Assembly: GCA_014337915.1 (NCBI GenBank)
Contig: QUBU01000001.1
Location: forward strand, 248,001-312,000
Direction: 5' to 3'
Origin: Gammaproteobacteria bacterium
Lineage (GTDB): Bacteria; Pseudomonadota; Gammaproteobacteria; Steroidobacterales; GCA-2729495
Length of the DNA stretch: 64,000 nt
Of this stretch, positions 1 to 11,402 are shown piece after piece; position 1 is the stretch's first letter, and every line of letters starts with the position of its first letter. The notes below the pieces were generated by a model. That model searched no databases. It was not told the DNA's origin and worked only from the letters and a program-made list of their open reading frames with translations. A program made the translations under genes and the position numbers.

Positions 1-534
1 CTTGACCTTGCCGTACCAGGGAATGCTGACGACATAGAGATTGTCGTATTCGTCGGCAGCCATCGGGGGCAGCTTCTTGCTGCCGTGCAGTTCCTGGATC
101 AGCACCGGCAGCGGCTCGGTGTGGGTGATGACCAGCACCACCTTGCCCTTCCAGTCCTTGAGGATGTGCTCGAGCAGGCCATTGATGTCCTTGACGTCCA
201 CGACCTGGACCTGCAGGTGCAGGCGGCGCGCCAGCGGCTCGGCCGTCTCCTGGGTGCTGCGGTACTGGTTGGCGAAGATCGCATCGACGCCCGCCACCAC
301 GTCCACGTCCCCCAGCACACGTGCCAGCTCCTGAGCCCGGGCCTGCCCGGCCGGCGACAGCCCCGGGTTGTCGCCCTGGCTGCGATCGATGTCGGCGTAG
401 CGGGTGAAGATCACCGTGGTGGTGGCCTGTGATTCGAAGAACCAGGCGAGGCCAAAGGCCACCATGAGGAAGATCAGCACCGCCGCCTGGCGCCGCAGGC
501 GACGGCGTTTGCTCCGGCGCTGGTCGCTGGTCAC
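1..534 (-). CDS. Membrane-anchored histidine-phosphatase-like protein, 3' part outside window
   Basis: 178 residues are visible and the C-terminus lies beyond the left edge. A basic N-terminus is followed by one hydrophobic segment (about residues 18-35), so the domain probably faces the periplasm. The rest resembles the histidine phosphatase (phosphoglycerate mutase-like) superfamily: an N-terminal strand motif, PGLSPAGQARA, then NQYRSTQETAEPLA and a late THTEPLP motif. The catalytic RHG/RHA motif reads TRYAD, so the histidine that normally carries the phosphate is a tyrosine; the second histidine remains. The start is the GTG at 534, preceded by GGGGAGG. An isolated -10-like TAGAAT lies at 587-592 on the same strand. 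Function is unknown and it may be a pseudoenzyme. The O-methyltransferase gene lies 99 bp upstream on the same strand. Confidence 0.6.
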   Translation of the reverse strand, partial: MTSDQRRSKRRRLRRQAAVLIFLMVAFGLAWFFESQATTTVIFTRYADIDRSQGDNPGLSPAGQARAQELARVLGDVDVVAGVDAIFANQYRSTQETAEPLARRLHLQVQVVDVKDINGLLEHILKDWKGKVVLVITHTEPLPVLIQELHGSKKLPPMAADEYDNLYVVSIPWYGKVK

Positions 535-633
535 GGTGCGTGCCCTCCCCACTGGGCCGGCTGCTGCTCATCTTGCATGGCGGCACATTCTACCGGTGCC
601 GCGCCGGCATGGGGCAGACCGGCGGGCGTGAAA

Positions 634-1668
634 TCAGGCAACACCGCCCTCGAGGAGCGACAGGGTGGCCGGCGCCGGCAGCGGCAGCACCCGCTGCAGC
701 TGCAGGCCCGCCGCCGCGAACAGGCGGCGGAACTCCGCCTCGGTGCGCTCGCGGCCTCCGGTCAGCGCCATCATGTTCACGTCCATGAACTTGTTCGGAT
801 CTGGGGCATTGCCCGGCTTCATTACCGCATCGATGACCAGGATGCGCGCGCCATCGCGCAGCGCCTCGCGGCATCCCTGCAGCAGCGCCAGCGCGTGGTC
901 ATCGTCCCAGCCATGCAGGATGCGCTTGAGCACGTAGAGGTCGCCGCCGGGTGGGATGGTGCGGAAGAAGTCACCACCCACCGCTTCCCAGCGGGCCGCG
1001 TAGCGCTCGCCGGCGAGCTGCTCCGGGGCCGCGACCACCTGCGGCTGGTCGTAGAGCACGCCGTGCACCTCGGGGTGATGGTCGAGTACCGCTGCCAGCA
1101 ACCCGCCCTGCCCGCCGCCGACGTCCACCACGAACGGAAACTCGCCGAATGGGTAGCTCGCGGCGATCAGTGGATTCTCGATCTGCGACAGCCGCGCCAT
1201 CGAACGGTCGTAGATGGTGTTGATCTCCGGGTTCGAGGCCAGGAAATCGAAGAACGACCGGCCATGCGCCTGGTCGAAGGCCGTCACCCCGGTGCGCAGC
1301 ATTTCCGGCAGATGCTGGTAGCTACGCCAGAGCAGGTCCTGCCAGGGGCGGCGCAGGCGGTCGCGCACCGAACCCGGCACGTTGACGCGCAGGAATTCGC
1401 CGTGCGGCGTCAGGTGGAAGCAGTGCGCCTCATCCTCGGCAAAGAAGCCGAAGGAAGCGAGGAAGCGCAGCATGCGGTACAGCGTCTCCTCGTGCAGGCC
1501 CGCACCGGCCGCCAGCTCCGCAGCCGTCTTCGGCCCCGGCCCGAGGCGATCGGCGATGCCCTGCTCGGCTACCGTCACCAGGCAGCGCACCAGCAGCGCG
1601 TTCGCATAGAGTTCCTGCAGGTAAAGCGCGGTTTCCGCGCCTGGGTCGAAGGACCCGGAATCGCTCAT
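634..1668 (-). CDS. SAM-dependent O-methyltransferase, COMT/ASMT type
   Basis: A 344-residue protein with the two-part layout of class II small-molecule O-methyltransferases. Residues about 15-100 form a winged-helix dimerisation domain (ELAAGAGLHEETLYRMLRFL). The Rossmann domain carries the SAM motif DVGGGQGG at about 182-189, and KRILHGWDDD at about 248-257 contains the His-Trp-Asp-Asp signature in which the histidine is the catalytic base. Members methylate hydroxyls of phenolics, polyketides or quinone-like substrates; the substrate cannot be told from sequence. It starts at ATG 1668, just downstream of tRNA-Ser on the same strand. No biosynthetic neighbours are present, so it looks like a stand-alone accessory gene in a core region. 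Confidence 0.8.
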   Translation of the reverse strand: MSDSGSFDPGAETALYLQELYANALLVRCLVTVAEQGIADRLGPGPKTAAELAAGAGLHEETLYRMLRFLASFGFFAEDEAHCFHLTPHGEFLRVNVPGSVRDRLRRPWQDLLWRSYQHLPEMLRTGVTAFDQAHGRSFFDFLASNPEINTIYDRSMARLSQIENPLIAASYPFGEFPFVVDVGGGQGGLLAAVLDHHPEVHGVLYDQPQVVAAPEQLAGERYAARWEAVGGDFFRTIPPGGDLYVLKRILHGWDDDHALALLQGCREALRDGARILVIDAVMKPGNAPDPNKFMDVNMMALTGGRERTEAEFRRLFAAAGLQLQRVLPLPAPATLSLLEGGVA

Positions 1669-1688
1669 CGTCCGTTCGCTCCTTGAAC

Positions 1689-1778
1689 TGGCGGAGAGGG
1701 AGGGATTCGAACCCCCGAGGGACGTGAGTCCCTAACGGTTTTCAAGACCGCCGCATTCAACCGCTCTGCCACCTCTCC
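1689..1778 (-). tRNA. tRNA-Ser (anticodon UGA)
   Basis: Class II tRNA of 90 nt including an encoded CCA (1689-1691). The acceptor stem pairs GGAGAGG (1778-1772) with CCTCTCC (1699-1693), and the discriminator base is G1692, as in serine tRNAs. The anticodon loop reads CTTGAAA, giving UGA. A long variable arm (AGGGACTCACGTCCCT region) and the T-loop GGTTCGAATCC are present. It lies 116 bp downstream of the serS stop codon on the same strand, beyond a terminator at 1821-1851, so it probably has its own promoter or depends on read-through. Confidence 0.97.
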
Positions 1779-1820
1779 GCAACGCGACATCGGGCAGGCC
1801 GCGCACCCGGCGTGACCCGC

Positions 1821-1851
1821 AAAACCGGGGCGGATTGTCCGCCGCCCCGGT
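1821..1851 (-). terminator. Rho-independent terminator after serS
   Basis: On the minus strand a 10-bp GC-rich stem (ACCGGGGCGG pairing with CCGCCCCGGT, 8-nt loop) is followed by TTTT, 43 nt after the serS stop codon. It separates serS from tRNA-Ser. Confidence 0.75.
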
Positions 1852-1894
1852 CCCGCGGCGCAAGTCAAAGGCGACCGGACACCCGGGCTGCGGC

Positions 1895-3233
<1,339 letters not shown>

Positions 3234-3236
3234 CGG

Positions 3237-4592
3237 CTACCGCGGTTTCCTGATGCTTGCAGCGGCACGGTTGCGTTCGCGCAGCTCCGCCAGCCGCGCC
3301 GCGATCTTCGCCTCCATGCCGCGGCCGGAGGGCTCGTAGTAGGTCCGCTCCGGCAGTCCCTCCGGCAGGTAGCGTTCGCCGGCGGCGAAGGCATCCTCCT
3401 CGTCATGCGCATAGCGATAGCCCTGGCCATGGCCGAGGTCCTTCATCAGCCGTGTCGGTGCATTCCGGATGTGCAGCGGCACTTCCAGGGAACCATGCTT
3501 CACCACGTCCTCCCGGGCTGCCGCAAACGCGCGGTACACGGCGTTGCTCTTGGCCGCACAGGCGAGGAACACCACCGCCTGGGCGATGGCCAGCTCGCCT
3601 TCCGGGCTGCCGAGCCGTTCGTAGGCATTCCAGGCTTCCAGCGTCATGGTCAGGGCCCGGGGATCCGCGAGGCCAATATCCTCGACCGCCATGCGCACCA
3701 CGCGGCGGGCGATATAGCGCGGGTCGCAGCCGCCATCGAGCATGCGGGCCAGCCAGTAGAGCGCGGCATCGGGGTCCGAGCCACGCACCGCCTTGTGCAG
3801 CGCGGAGATCTGGTCGTGGAAGGCATCACCGCCGCGGTCGAAGCGACGCCAGCTGCCGGACACGACCTGGGCCACGGTCTCCTCGCTGACGTCCGGCGCG
3901 GTGGCGCTGGCGGCACGCGCCACGCCGGCCGCGAGGTCCAGCAGGTTGAGCGCGCGGCGGGCGTCACCGTCCGCAGCCTGGGCGATGGCATCCAGCGCTG
4001 CGTCGCTGAACCGCAGCCCGAGGGCACCGAGCCCGCGTTCACGATCCGCCAGCGCGCGGCGCAGCAGCACCAGGAGATCCGCTGGTGCCAGCGGGCGCAG
4101 CACATAGACCCGCGCCCGCGACAGCAGCGCATTGTTGAGTTCGAAGGACGGGTTCTCGGTGGTGGCGCCGATGAAGATGACCGTGCCATCCTCGACGAAG
4201 GGCAGGAAGGCATCCTGCTGTGCCTTGTTGAAGCGGTGCACCTCGTCGAGGAACAGTACCGTGGGCTGGCCGCGATCCACCTGTGCGGCGGCGATGGCCT
4301 CGCGCACATCCTTGACGCCCGCGAGCACCGCCGACAGGCCGATGAAGCGTGCCCCCGCCGCCTGTGCCACCAGCCGGGCCAGAGTGGTCTTGCCGGTGCC
4401 CGGCGGTCCCCAGAGGATGGCCGAGTGCAGCGGCCGTGCCTGGACCAGGCTGCTGAGCGGCTTGCCCGGGCCCAGCAACTGCGGCTGGCCCACCACCTCG
4501 TCGAGGCTGCGTGGCCGCATGCGATCGGCGAGCGGCTGCCAGCCCGGCGGCGCGCCCTCCTCAGCCGTATCGCTGCCAGTCCCGGCAGACAT
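3237..4592 (-). CDS. rarA: Replication-associated recombination protein A (RarA/MgsA), AAA+ ATPase
   Basis: 451 residues. RarA is a clamp-loader-like AAA+ ATPase that acts at stalled replication forks with SSB and RecA. Visible motifs are Walker [10 protein letters not shown] (about residue 62), Walker [12 protein letters not shown] (about 113), sensor 1 [12 protein letters not shown], and the C-terminal MgsA/tetramerisation region ([25 protein letters not shown]). The N-terminal RP..LDEVVGQ motif is typical. The start ATG lies 3 bp after the stop of the VanZ-like gene, so the two are probably co-transcribed. The ftsK-lolA-rarA-serS order is conserved in many Gammaproteobacteria. Confidence 0.96.
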   Translation of the reverse strand: MSAGTGSDTAEEGAPPGWQPLADRMRPRSLDEVVGQPQLLGPGKPLSSLVQARPLHSAILWGPPGTGKTTLARLVAQAAGARFIGLSAVLAGVKDVREAIAAAQVDRGQPTVLFLDEVHRFNKAQQDAFLPFVEDGTVIFIGATTENPSFELNNALLSRARVYVLRPLAPADLLVLLRRALADRERGLGALGLRFSDAALDAIAQAADGDARRALNLLDLAAGVARAASATAPDVSEETVAQVVSGSWRRFDRGGDAFHDQISALHKAVRGSDPDAALYWLARMLDGGCDPRYIARRVVRMAVEDIGLADPRALTMTLEAWNAYERLGSPEGELAIAQAVVFLACAAKSNAVYRAFAAAREDVVKHGSLEVPLHIRNAPTRLMKDLGHGQGYRYAHDEEDAFAAGERYLPEGLPERTYYEPSGRGMEAKIAARLAELRERNRAAASIRKPR

Positions 4593-4595
4593 CCA

Positions 4596-4979
4596 CTATG
4601 GGCCGGCGCCCAGCCAGGCTTCGACCCACCCGCACCAGCGGCGCAGGCCGGCGCTGGCCATGAGCCAGCCGATGCCAATGCCGGTGAAATCGGCCAGCAC
4701 ATCCCGGGGATCCGCTGCGCGGTAGGCGAGGAAGCTCTGCAGGAACTCGATCAGCAGCCCGTAGACTGCGAGTGCGGCGATGACCCTGAGCGTCATCCCC
4801 TCGTCGACGACACCGAGGAACCAGACGGCGAGGAAGGCGAAGGCCAGCGCATGCAGGAACTTGTCCTCGTTGGCCACCGCAATGGGTGTCGCCATCGGCA
4901 GCAGGGCCAGCACCAGCGTCAGCGCCAGGCCACCCAGGCCGGCGCCCAGCCAGAACCACTTGTAGCGCAGGGGCTGCAT
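4596..4979 (-). CDS. VanZ-like family membrane protein
   Basis: About 127 residues from ATG 4979; a GTG at 4997 would add six residues and overlap lolA. There are three or four hydrophobic segments and the VanZ-like pattern: an early [13 protein letters not shown] segment with conserved Asp and His, then [27 protein letters not shown] near the third helix. The family is named after VanZ of vancomycin-resistance clusters, but most chromosomal members have no known function. The gene is wedged between lolA and rarA with almost no spacing and has no resistance context. Confidence 0.75.
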   Translation of the reverse strand: MQPLRYKWFWLGAGLGGLALTLVLALLPMATPIAVANEDKFLHALAFAFLAVWFLGVVDEGMTLRVIAALAVYGLLIEFLQSFLAYRAADPRDVLADFTGIGIGWLMASAGLRRWCGWVEAWLGAGP

Positions 4980-4986
4980 GGCGCGA

Positions 4987-5625
4987 CTAGAGGCCACCCT
5001 CGCGGATCACATCGGCACCGGGCGGCACCTTGAACGTGAATGCTGCATCATCGACCGGCGCATTGAGACGCACCTCGGTCAGGTACAGGTGCGTCTGCTG
5101 GCCGAGCCGGTCCTCCAGCACCAACTCCGCCGGGCGCTCGCCCGCGAAGGCCACCGCCACGCTGCTGAAATCGGCATCGCTGGCGCGCGGCCTGAGCTTG
5201 ACCCAGGCCAGCTGCTCACCGGTCCAGGTGCTGACGCGCTCGAAACGCTCGAGGATCGTGCGGTTCCCGGTCAGCAGGGCCGCTGGCGTCTCGCCCAGCG
5301 CATCGGTCAGGGGCCGTACGGTCACCTGAGCCAGGTCGGCCTCGTAGAGCCAGAGGCGCTGGCCGTCGGCGATGAGCACCCGCTCGTACGGACGCAGGTA
5401 ATCCCAGCGGAAGCGTCCCGGGCGCTTGAGCAGCAGCGTGCCCTCGGATCGCTCCACCACCTGCTGTTCGGCGTTGACCACTTCCTGGCGGAACTGGGCA
5501 CGCATCGAACGCGTGCGCTCGAGGAAGCCCTCGAGGCGGGCCATGCCATCCGGCGGGCTGGCCGCGGCGCTGGCCGCGCCGCCCAGGAGCAGCAACGCCG
5601 CCACCAGGATGTGCCGGAGAGCCAC
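4987..5625 (-). CDS. lolA: Outer-membrane lipoprotein carrier protein LolA
   Basis: Periplasmic chaperone that takes mature lipoproteins from LolCDE and hands them to LolB. With the GTG at 5625, five bases after the ftsK stop, the protein has 212 residues and begins with a good signal peptide (basic start, LLLLGG core, ASA cleavage region). A longer ORF from 5673 would lie inside ftsK and spoil the signal peptide. Mature-domain hallmarks are the F-rich FRQEV segment, LLLKRPGRFRWDY and GQRLWLYEADLAQVTVRPL. LolC, LolE and LolD are encoded at 44-47 kb in this window; lolB is not here. Confidence 0.93.
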   Translation of the reverse strand: MALRHILVAALLLLGGAASAAASPPDGMARLEGFLERTRSMRAQFRQEVVNAEQQVVERSEGTLLLKRPGRFRWDYLRPYERVLIADGQRLWLYEADLAQVTVRPLTDALGETPAALLTGNRTILERFERVSTWTGEQLAWVKLRPRASDADFSSVAVAFAGERPAELVLEDRLGQQTHLYLTEVRLNAPVDDAAFTFKVPPGADVIREGGL

Positions 5626-5629
5626 GCGA

Positions 5630-7990
5630 TCAGGCTTCTGGAGGCGGTGGCGCCAGCACTTCGCGGAAGCCATTGGACTGCAGGGGCCCGACCAGCCCCG
5701 CCTGTTCCATGGTCTCGACGAGGCGCGCAGCGCGGTTGTAGCCGATCTTCAGGCGGCGCTGGATGCCGGATACCGAGGCGCGACGTGTCTCGGCGACGAT
5801 CTGCACCGCCTGGTCGTAGAGCGGATCGGCCTCGCCATTGCCATCCTCGCCGCCCGCGGCCGGCTCGCCGGACAGGCCCGGGATTGGCGTCGACGGCCCC
5901 TCGAGGACTTCGTCCAGGTACTGCGGGCTGCCCGAGCCCTTGAGCTGGCCGGCGACGCGGTGGACTTCCTGGTCGGAAACGAAGGCGCCGTGGACCCGCA
6001 GCGGCGCGGCCGTGCCGGGGGCCATGAACAGCATGTCGCCATGACCGAGCAGGCTTTCGGCGCCACCCTGATCGAGGATGGTACGCGAATCCACCTTGGC
6101 GGAGACCTGGAAAGCAATGCGACAGGGGATATTGGCCTTGATGAGCCCGGTGATGACATCCACCGACGGCCGCTGAGTGGCGACGATCATGTGGATGCCG
6201 GCGGCGCGCGCCTTCTGTGCCAGCCGGGCGATCAGTTCCTCGACCTTCTTGCCGACGATCATCATCATATCGGCGAGCTCGTCTATGATGATGACGATGA
6301 ACGGCATGGGCTGCAGCGGTTCGGCCTTCGCCGGCACGCCATCGGCTGTGTTGGGCGGGAATGGATCCGGGATGCTCTCGCCCTTCTCCTGCGCGCTGCG
6401 GATCCGGCGGTTGTAGCCAGCGATGTTGCGCACGCCGAGCGCCGCCATCAGCCGGTAGCGCCGGTCCATCTCCACGACGCACCAGCGCAGCGCGTTGGCG
6501 GCATCCTTCATGTCCGTCACCACCGGACAGAGCAGGTGCGGGATACCCTGGTAGACGGAGAGCTCGAGCATCTTCGGGTCCACCATGATGAGGCGGACTT
6601 CCTCCGGCTTCGCCTTGTACACCAGGCTCAGCACCATGGCATTGATGCCGACCGACTTGCCCGAACCGGTGGTGCCGGCGATCAGCAGGTGCGGCATGCG
6701 CTGCAGGTCGGCCACCACCGACTTGCCGCCGATGTCCTTGCCGAGCGCCAGCGTCAGCGGCGAGTTCATTTCCTCGTAGGCCTTCGAACGCAGGATCTCG
6801 CCGAGGGTGACCAGCTCGCGGGTTTCGTTGGGAATCTCCAGGCCCACGGTCGACTTGCCGGGGATCACCTCGACCACCCGCACGCTGACCGCGGACAGCG
6901 AACGCGCCAGGTCCTTGGCAAGGCCGCTGATCTGGCTAACCTTCACGCCCGGCGCCGGATTGAGTTCGAAGCGCGTCACCACCGGGCCAGGATGCACCGA
7001 TACCACCTCGACCTCGACGCCGAAATCACGCAGCTTCATCTCCACCAGGCGCGACATGGCCTGCAGGCCCTCGGTGGAGTAGCCCGTCGCCTGCTGTGGC
7101 GGATCGTCAAGCAGCGACAGCGGCGGCAGTTCGCCCGGCATGGTCTGCTCGAACATCCTGACCTGGCGTTCCTGCTGCACGCGGACGCCCGGCTCCGGTG
7201 GCTTGACGACCGGCTCGATGCGCGGCGGCGGTTTCTTCGCGACCTTCTTGCGCTCGGCACGCACCACCTCCTGGCGCTGTTCCTGTGCCTGCTTCATGTC
7301 CGCGCGTTCGCGCAGCTGCCGGCTGAAGCCGCGCAGGCGGTCGACTCCCTCGAGGACCAGGCGGCCGATGGTGTCCATGAGTGCGAGCCAGGACAGGCCG
7401 CTGAAGATGGAGACGCCGGCCAGCCACAGCGACAACAGCAGCAGCGTGGCGCCGATGCTGCCGAGGCTGCCGGCCAGGCCCCTGCCGACCAGTTCGCCGA
7501 GCGCGCCACCTGCAGACTGCGGCAGCGAACCGGCGCCGAAATGCAGCGTGGCGAGGCCGCAGCTGGTGAGCAGGGTCAGCAGGAAGCCCGCCAGCCGCGT
7601 GCCAAGGATGGCGCGGTCCAGTGGCCCCGGCAGCTTGCGCATCGTGAACACCAGCCAGCCGGCGAGAGCGGTCATGGCCGGCAGCAGGTAGGCCGGGCCA
7701 CCGAAGAAGCTGTATGCGAGATCGGCAAACCACGCGCCACCGGAGCCGATCTGGTTGTGGACGGACAGTCCGCTGCCGGTGTTGCTGAAGCCGGGATCGC
7801 GGGGGTCGTAGCTGAACAGCGCGACCAGCATGATGAGGGCGAGCGCACCCAGCACCCACAGGGCGGACTCCCGCAGGGCATTGCCCGCCGGACCTGCGGG
7901 GATGCTGTCACCGTCGAGACGGGCTGCTTTGCTCACCGGAGATTTCGCAACAACAAAAGACGTCGGCTGCTTCTGCGCCAAAGCAGTCAC
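5630..7990 (-). CDS. ftsK: DNA translocase FtsK
   Basis: 786 residues. FtsK is a septal, membrane-anchored motor that pumps DNA and activates XerCD at dif. Residues about 43-210 hold four transmembrane helices; a charged linker (about 230-300) is short compared with E. coli. The motor follows with Walker [10 protein letters not shown], Walker [15 protein letters not shown] and [13 protein letters not shown]. The C-terminal winged-helix gamma domain (ALYDQAV-like, [20 protein letters not shown]) recognises KOPS. The GTG at 7990 has no obvious Shine-Dalgarno, and an extended -10-like TGCTATGAT sits only 5 nt before it; a GTG at 7936 (768 aa) is an alternative start. Confidence 0.96.
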   Translation of the reverse strand: MTALAQKQPTSFVVAKSPVSKAARLDGDSIPAGPAGNALRESALWVLGALALIMLVALFSYDPRDPGFSNTGSGLSVHNQIGSGGAWFADLAYSFFGGPAYLLPAMTALAGWLVFTMRKLPGPLDRAILGTRLAGFLLTLLTSCGLATLHFGAGSLPQSAGGALGELVGRGLAGSLGSIGATLLLLSLWLAGVSIFSGLSWLALMDTIGRLVLEGVDRLRGFSRQLRERADMKQAQEQRQEVVRAERKKVAKKPPPRIEPVVKPPEPGVRVQQERQVRMFEQTMPGELPPLSLLDDPPQQATGYSTEGLQAMSRLVEMKLRDFGVEVEVVSVHPGPVVTRFELNPAPGVKVSQISGLAKDLARSLSAVSVRVVEVIPGKSTVGLEIPNETRELVTLGEILRSKAYEEMNSPLTLALGKDIGGKSVVADLQRMPHLLIAGTTGSGKSVGINAMVLSLVYKAKPEEVRLIMVDPKMLELSVYQGIPHLLCPVVTDMKDAANALRWCVVEMDRRYRLMAALGVRNIAGYNRRIRSAQEKGESIPDPFPPNTADGVPAKAEPLQPMPFIVIIIDELADMMMIVGKKVEELIARLAQKARAAGIHMIVATQRPSVDVITGLIKANIPCRIAFQVSAKVDSRTILDQGGAESLLGHGDMLFMAPGTAAPLRVHGAFVSDQEVHRVAGQLKGSGSPQYLDEVLEGPSTPIPGLSGEPAAGGEDGNGEADPLYDQAVQIVAETRRASVSGIQRRLKIGYNRAARLVETMEQAGLVGPLQSNGFREVLAPPPPEA

Positions 7991-8053
7991 GGGCCATCAT
8001 AGCAGCAAGTCGCCGGGGGGTTGAACCAGCAGCCGGAGGCATGCCGCGGGCAC

Positions 8054-8083
8054 TTGGCCCGCTGCGGCATTCTTTCCTACACT
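8054..8083 (+). promoter_or_regulatory. Candidate sigma-70 promoter of trxB
   Basis: TTGGCC (8054-8059) and TACACT (8078-8083) are 18 bp apart in the ftsK-trxB divergent gap, about 75 bp before the trxB start codon. Each hexamer matches the consensus at 4 of 6 positions. Confidence 0.4.
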
Positions 8084-8115
8084 ACGGCGCCGGGTGGCAC
8101 AGCACCCCGGGATAG

Positions 8116-9108
<993 letters not shown>

Positions 9109-9180
9109 GGTTTGACTGCTCCCTGGCCGGCGCCAAGGCTCTGGCGCAGGCCAGCGGAGCCATGGATCACCGGGCACGAC

Positions 9181-10323
9181 GTGCAACTGCAGGTCCTCGA
9201 CAACATCGGCGCGGCCAGCGCCACCGAATGGAACGCGCTGGATCACGCCGGCCAGCCATTCCTGCGCCACGAGTTCCTCGCCGCCCTCGAGGACAGTGGC
9301 TGCGTGGCCCCGGAAACCGGCTGGACGCCACGGCATGTGGTCGCCCACGACGCCGCCGGCCGCCTGGTCGGCGCCCTGCCGCTGTATCGCAAGACCGATT
9401 CCTGGGGCGAGTTCGTCTTCGACTTTGCCTGGGCCGACGCCTATCGGCGCGCCGGGCTGCACTACTTTCCAAAGCTGGTGGCAGCGGTGCCGTTCACACC
9501 GGTCACCGGGCCACGCCTGCTGGTCACCCCCGGGACCGATCAGCCCGTCGTGGCTGCAGCACTCCTCGATGCGGCGCTGGAACACATGCGTGACACGGGC
9601 GCCTCGTCCCTGCACCTGCTGTTCCCGGGGCTGGACGAGGCCACCAGCCTCGGCCGGCGCGGGCTGCTGCTGCGCAAGGATTGCCAGTTCCACTGGCATA
9701 ACCGCGGCTACGGAAGCTTCGAGGATTTCCTCGGGCAGTTCACCGCCGAGAAGCGCAAGAAGGCCCGGCGCGAGCGCCGGCGGGTCGCCGAGGCCGGCAT
9801 TCGCTTTCGCATCCTGGGCGGCGATGAAATTGACGACGCGCTTTGGGGTACGATCATGCCGCTCTATGCCAGCACCTTCTGGCGGCGGGGCCGCGAGCCC
9901 TACCTCAACGAGGATTTCTTCAGGCGCGTGGCGCGGTCGATGCCCGGGCAGATGCTGGTGGTACTGGCGATGCTCCACGCAGCGCCGGTTGCGGTGGCCA
10001 TCCTGTTTCGCAGCGCCGACAGCCTGTACGGCCGCTACTGGGGCAGCTCCGGCGACTACCACAGCCTGCACTTCGAGACCTGCTACCACCAGGGCATCGA
10101 GTACTGCATCGCCCATGGCCTGCAGCGCTTCGAACCCGGCACCCAGGGCGAGCACAAGATCGCCCGGGGCTTCGAACCCGAGGCCGTCTGGTCGGCCCAC
10201 TGGCTGTCCGACCCGCGCTTCGCGGCCGCCATCGACCGCCACCTGGACCGTGAACGCGAGCACGTAGACCAGTACATCGACGTGGTGCAGGACCACGTGC
10301 CCTTCCGCAGGGAGCCACCGTGA
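9181..10323 (+). CDS. FemAB/GNAT-like protein of the COG3146 (DUF482) family
   Basis: About 380 residues from the GTG at 9181; a TTG at 9112 would add 23 residues, but the family usually begins at the VQLQVLDNIGA strand. It has the hallmarks of the COG3146 group, often labelled peptidoglycan biosynthesis/recognition: NALDHAGQPFLRHEFLAALE near the start, EKRKKARRERRRVAEAG mid-protein and a C-terminal GTQGEHKIARGFEP motif. The double-GNAT fold suggests acyl- or aminoacyl-transfer, but no member's substrate is firmly known. Its stop overlaps the aat start codon (GTGA), so the two are translationally coupled, and Aat transfers amino acids from tRNA. Whether that pairing is functional is unknown. 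Confidence 0.75.
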   Translation: MQLQVLDNIGAASATEWNALDHAGQPFLRHEFLAALEDSGCVAPETGWTPRHVVAHDAAGRLVGALPLYRKTDSWGEFVFDFAWADAYRRAGLHYFPKLVAAVPFTPVTGPRLLVTPGTDQPVVAAALLDAALEHMRDTGASSLHLLFPGLDEATSLGRRGLLLRKDCQFHWHNRGYGSFEDFLGQFTAEKRKKARRERRRVAEAGIRFRILGGDEIDDALWGTIMPLYASTFWRRGREPYLNEDFFRRVARSMPGQMLVVLAMLHAAPVAVAILFRSADSLYGRYWGSSGDYHSLHFETCYHQGIEYCIAHGLQRFEPGTQGEHKIARGFEPEAVWSAHWLSDPRFAAAIDRHLDREREHVDQYIDVVQDHVPFRREPP

Positions 10324-11048
10324 AACCCGGTGCGCGCCTCGCCTGGATCAGGCCGGATGATCCACCGGATACCTTCCCAGACCCCAGCTGTGCCTTCGAC
10401 CAGCCCAACGGACTGCTGGCCGCCGGCGGTGACCTGTCGCCGGAACGGCTGCTGGCGGCCTATGGTCGCGGCATCTTTCCCTGGTACGGCGCCGGCGAAC
10501 CGATCCTGTGGTGGTGCCCGGACCCACGCGCGGTGCTCCTGCCGCGGGAACTGCACGTCTCCCGGCGCCTGGCGCGCACCGCGCGCAGCGGCCGCTTCAT
10601 GGTCTCAGTGGACCAGGCATTCAGTGACGTCATCCACGCCTGCGCGGCGACCCGCGGCGAGGCCGCCACCTGGCTGACGCCGGAAATGATCGCCGCCTAC
10701 TGCCGGCTGCACGAACTGGGCCTGGCCCATTCGGTGGAGTCCTGGTCGGCGGGACGGCTGGCCGGTGGCGTCTACGGCATCAGCCTCGGCAGCATCTTCT
10801 TCGGCGAGTCCATGGTGAGCCTGATGCCCGACGGGTCGAAGATCGCCCTGGTGAAGCTCGCGGCGCTGGCCGCCGATCTCGGCATCGGACTCATCGACTG
10901 CCAGGTGCCGAATCCGCATCTGCTGCGGCTCGGCGCCGTACTCATGCCACGCGAGGACTTCCTCGCGCAGGTCAGCTGCGGGACGCGCGAGCTGCCGCAG
11001 CGGCGGCTGCAGGCCGAACCCGCCGGTGCCGTTCCCTTGCGCCCATAG
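10320..11048 (+). CDS. aat: Leucyl/phenylalanyl-tRNA-protein transferase
   Basis: 242 residues. Aat adds Leu or Phe from aminoacyl-tRNA to proteins with N-terminal Lys or Arg, making N-degrons that ClpS delivers to ClpAP. Family signatures include FDQPNGLLAAGGDLSPERLLAAYGRGIFPWY, ILWWCPDPRAVL, and the GNAT-fold VESWS.GRLAGGVYGISLGSIFFGESM, followed by LIDCQVPNPHL. It starts at GTG 10320, four bases overlapping the previous stop. clpA and clpS lie only 0.4-3 kb away, so the whole N-end rule pathway is encoded together. Confidence 0.97.
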   Translation: MKPGARLAWIRPDDPPDTFPDPSCAFDQPNGLLAAGGDLSPERLLAAYGRGIFPWYGAGEPILWWCPDPRAVLLPRELHVSRRLARTARSGRFMVSVDQAFSDVIHACAATRGEAATWLTPEMIAAYCRLHELGLAHSVESWSAGRLAGGVYGISLGSIFFGESMVSLMPDGSKIALVKLAALAADLGIGLIDCQVPNPHLLRLGAVLMPREDFLAQVSCGTRELPQRRLQAEPAGAVPLRP

Positions 11049-11093
11049 GCAAGTTCTTGCACAATCCGCCCGCCCCTGATACCGGAAGCCCCA

Positions 11094-11312
11094 ATGCCGA
11101 AAGAGGAAGCCCTCCAGCTGGATGGCGTCGTCACCGAGACCCTGCCGAACACGACCTTCCGCGTGAAGCTCGACAACGGCCATGTGGTGACGGCACACAT
11201 CTCGGGCAAGATGCGCAAGAACTACATCCGCATCCTCACCGGCGACCGCGTCACCGTGGAGCTGACGCCCTACGACCTCAGCAAGGGCCGCATCACCTAC
11301 CGCGAGCGCTGA
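11094..11312 (+). CDS. infA: Translation initiation factor IF-1
   Basis: 72 residues, exactly the usual length, with a single OB-fold: the beta-barrel motifs [38 protein letters not shown] and [15 protein letters not shown] are all present. IF-1 occupies the ribosomal A site during initiation. The second residue is Pro and an acidic-rich start replaces the more common AKED. It follows aat by 45 bp, and a 75-bp inverted repeat begins six bases after its stop codon. Confidence 0.97.
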   Translation: MPKEEALQLDGVVTETLPNTTFRVKLDNGHVVTAHISGKMRKNYIRILTGDRVTVELTPYDLSKGRITYRER

Positions 11313-11317
11313 GGATT

Positions 11318-11392
11318 ATTCGGGGGACAGTTTACTCAACTGCCAGACGTGCAGGTCACAGGCCTGGCAGTTGAGTAAACTGTCCCCCGAAT
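11318..11392. repeat. 75-bp perfect inverted repeat (REP/MITE-like hairpin)
   Basis: Two perfect 29-bp arms (11318-11346 and 11364-11392) flank a 17-bp spacer. The arms begin ATTCGGGGGACAGTTTACTC. Base composition (AT-rich inner arm, G5 run) differs from the surrounding genes. The element lies between the convergent infA and clpA stop codons, so it may also end transcription from both sides, but there is no run of Ts. It resembles, from memory, the palindromes associated with Y1 (REP-associated) transposases; no transposase gene is in the window. Confidence 0.8.
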
Positions 11393-11402
11393 TATTCCCG
11401 GA

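Noticed and set aside
531..578. 15-codon upstream ORF whose stop overlaps the GTG of the phosphatase-like gene
   Set aside because: Could allow translational coupling but too short and with no sign of conservation to call as a gene.
5426..8002. 858-codon plus-strand open frame opposite ftsK
   Set aside because: His/Arg/Gln-rich shadow of ftsK with no recognisable domain.
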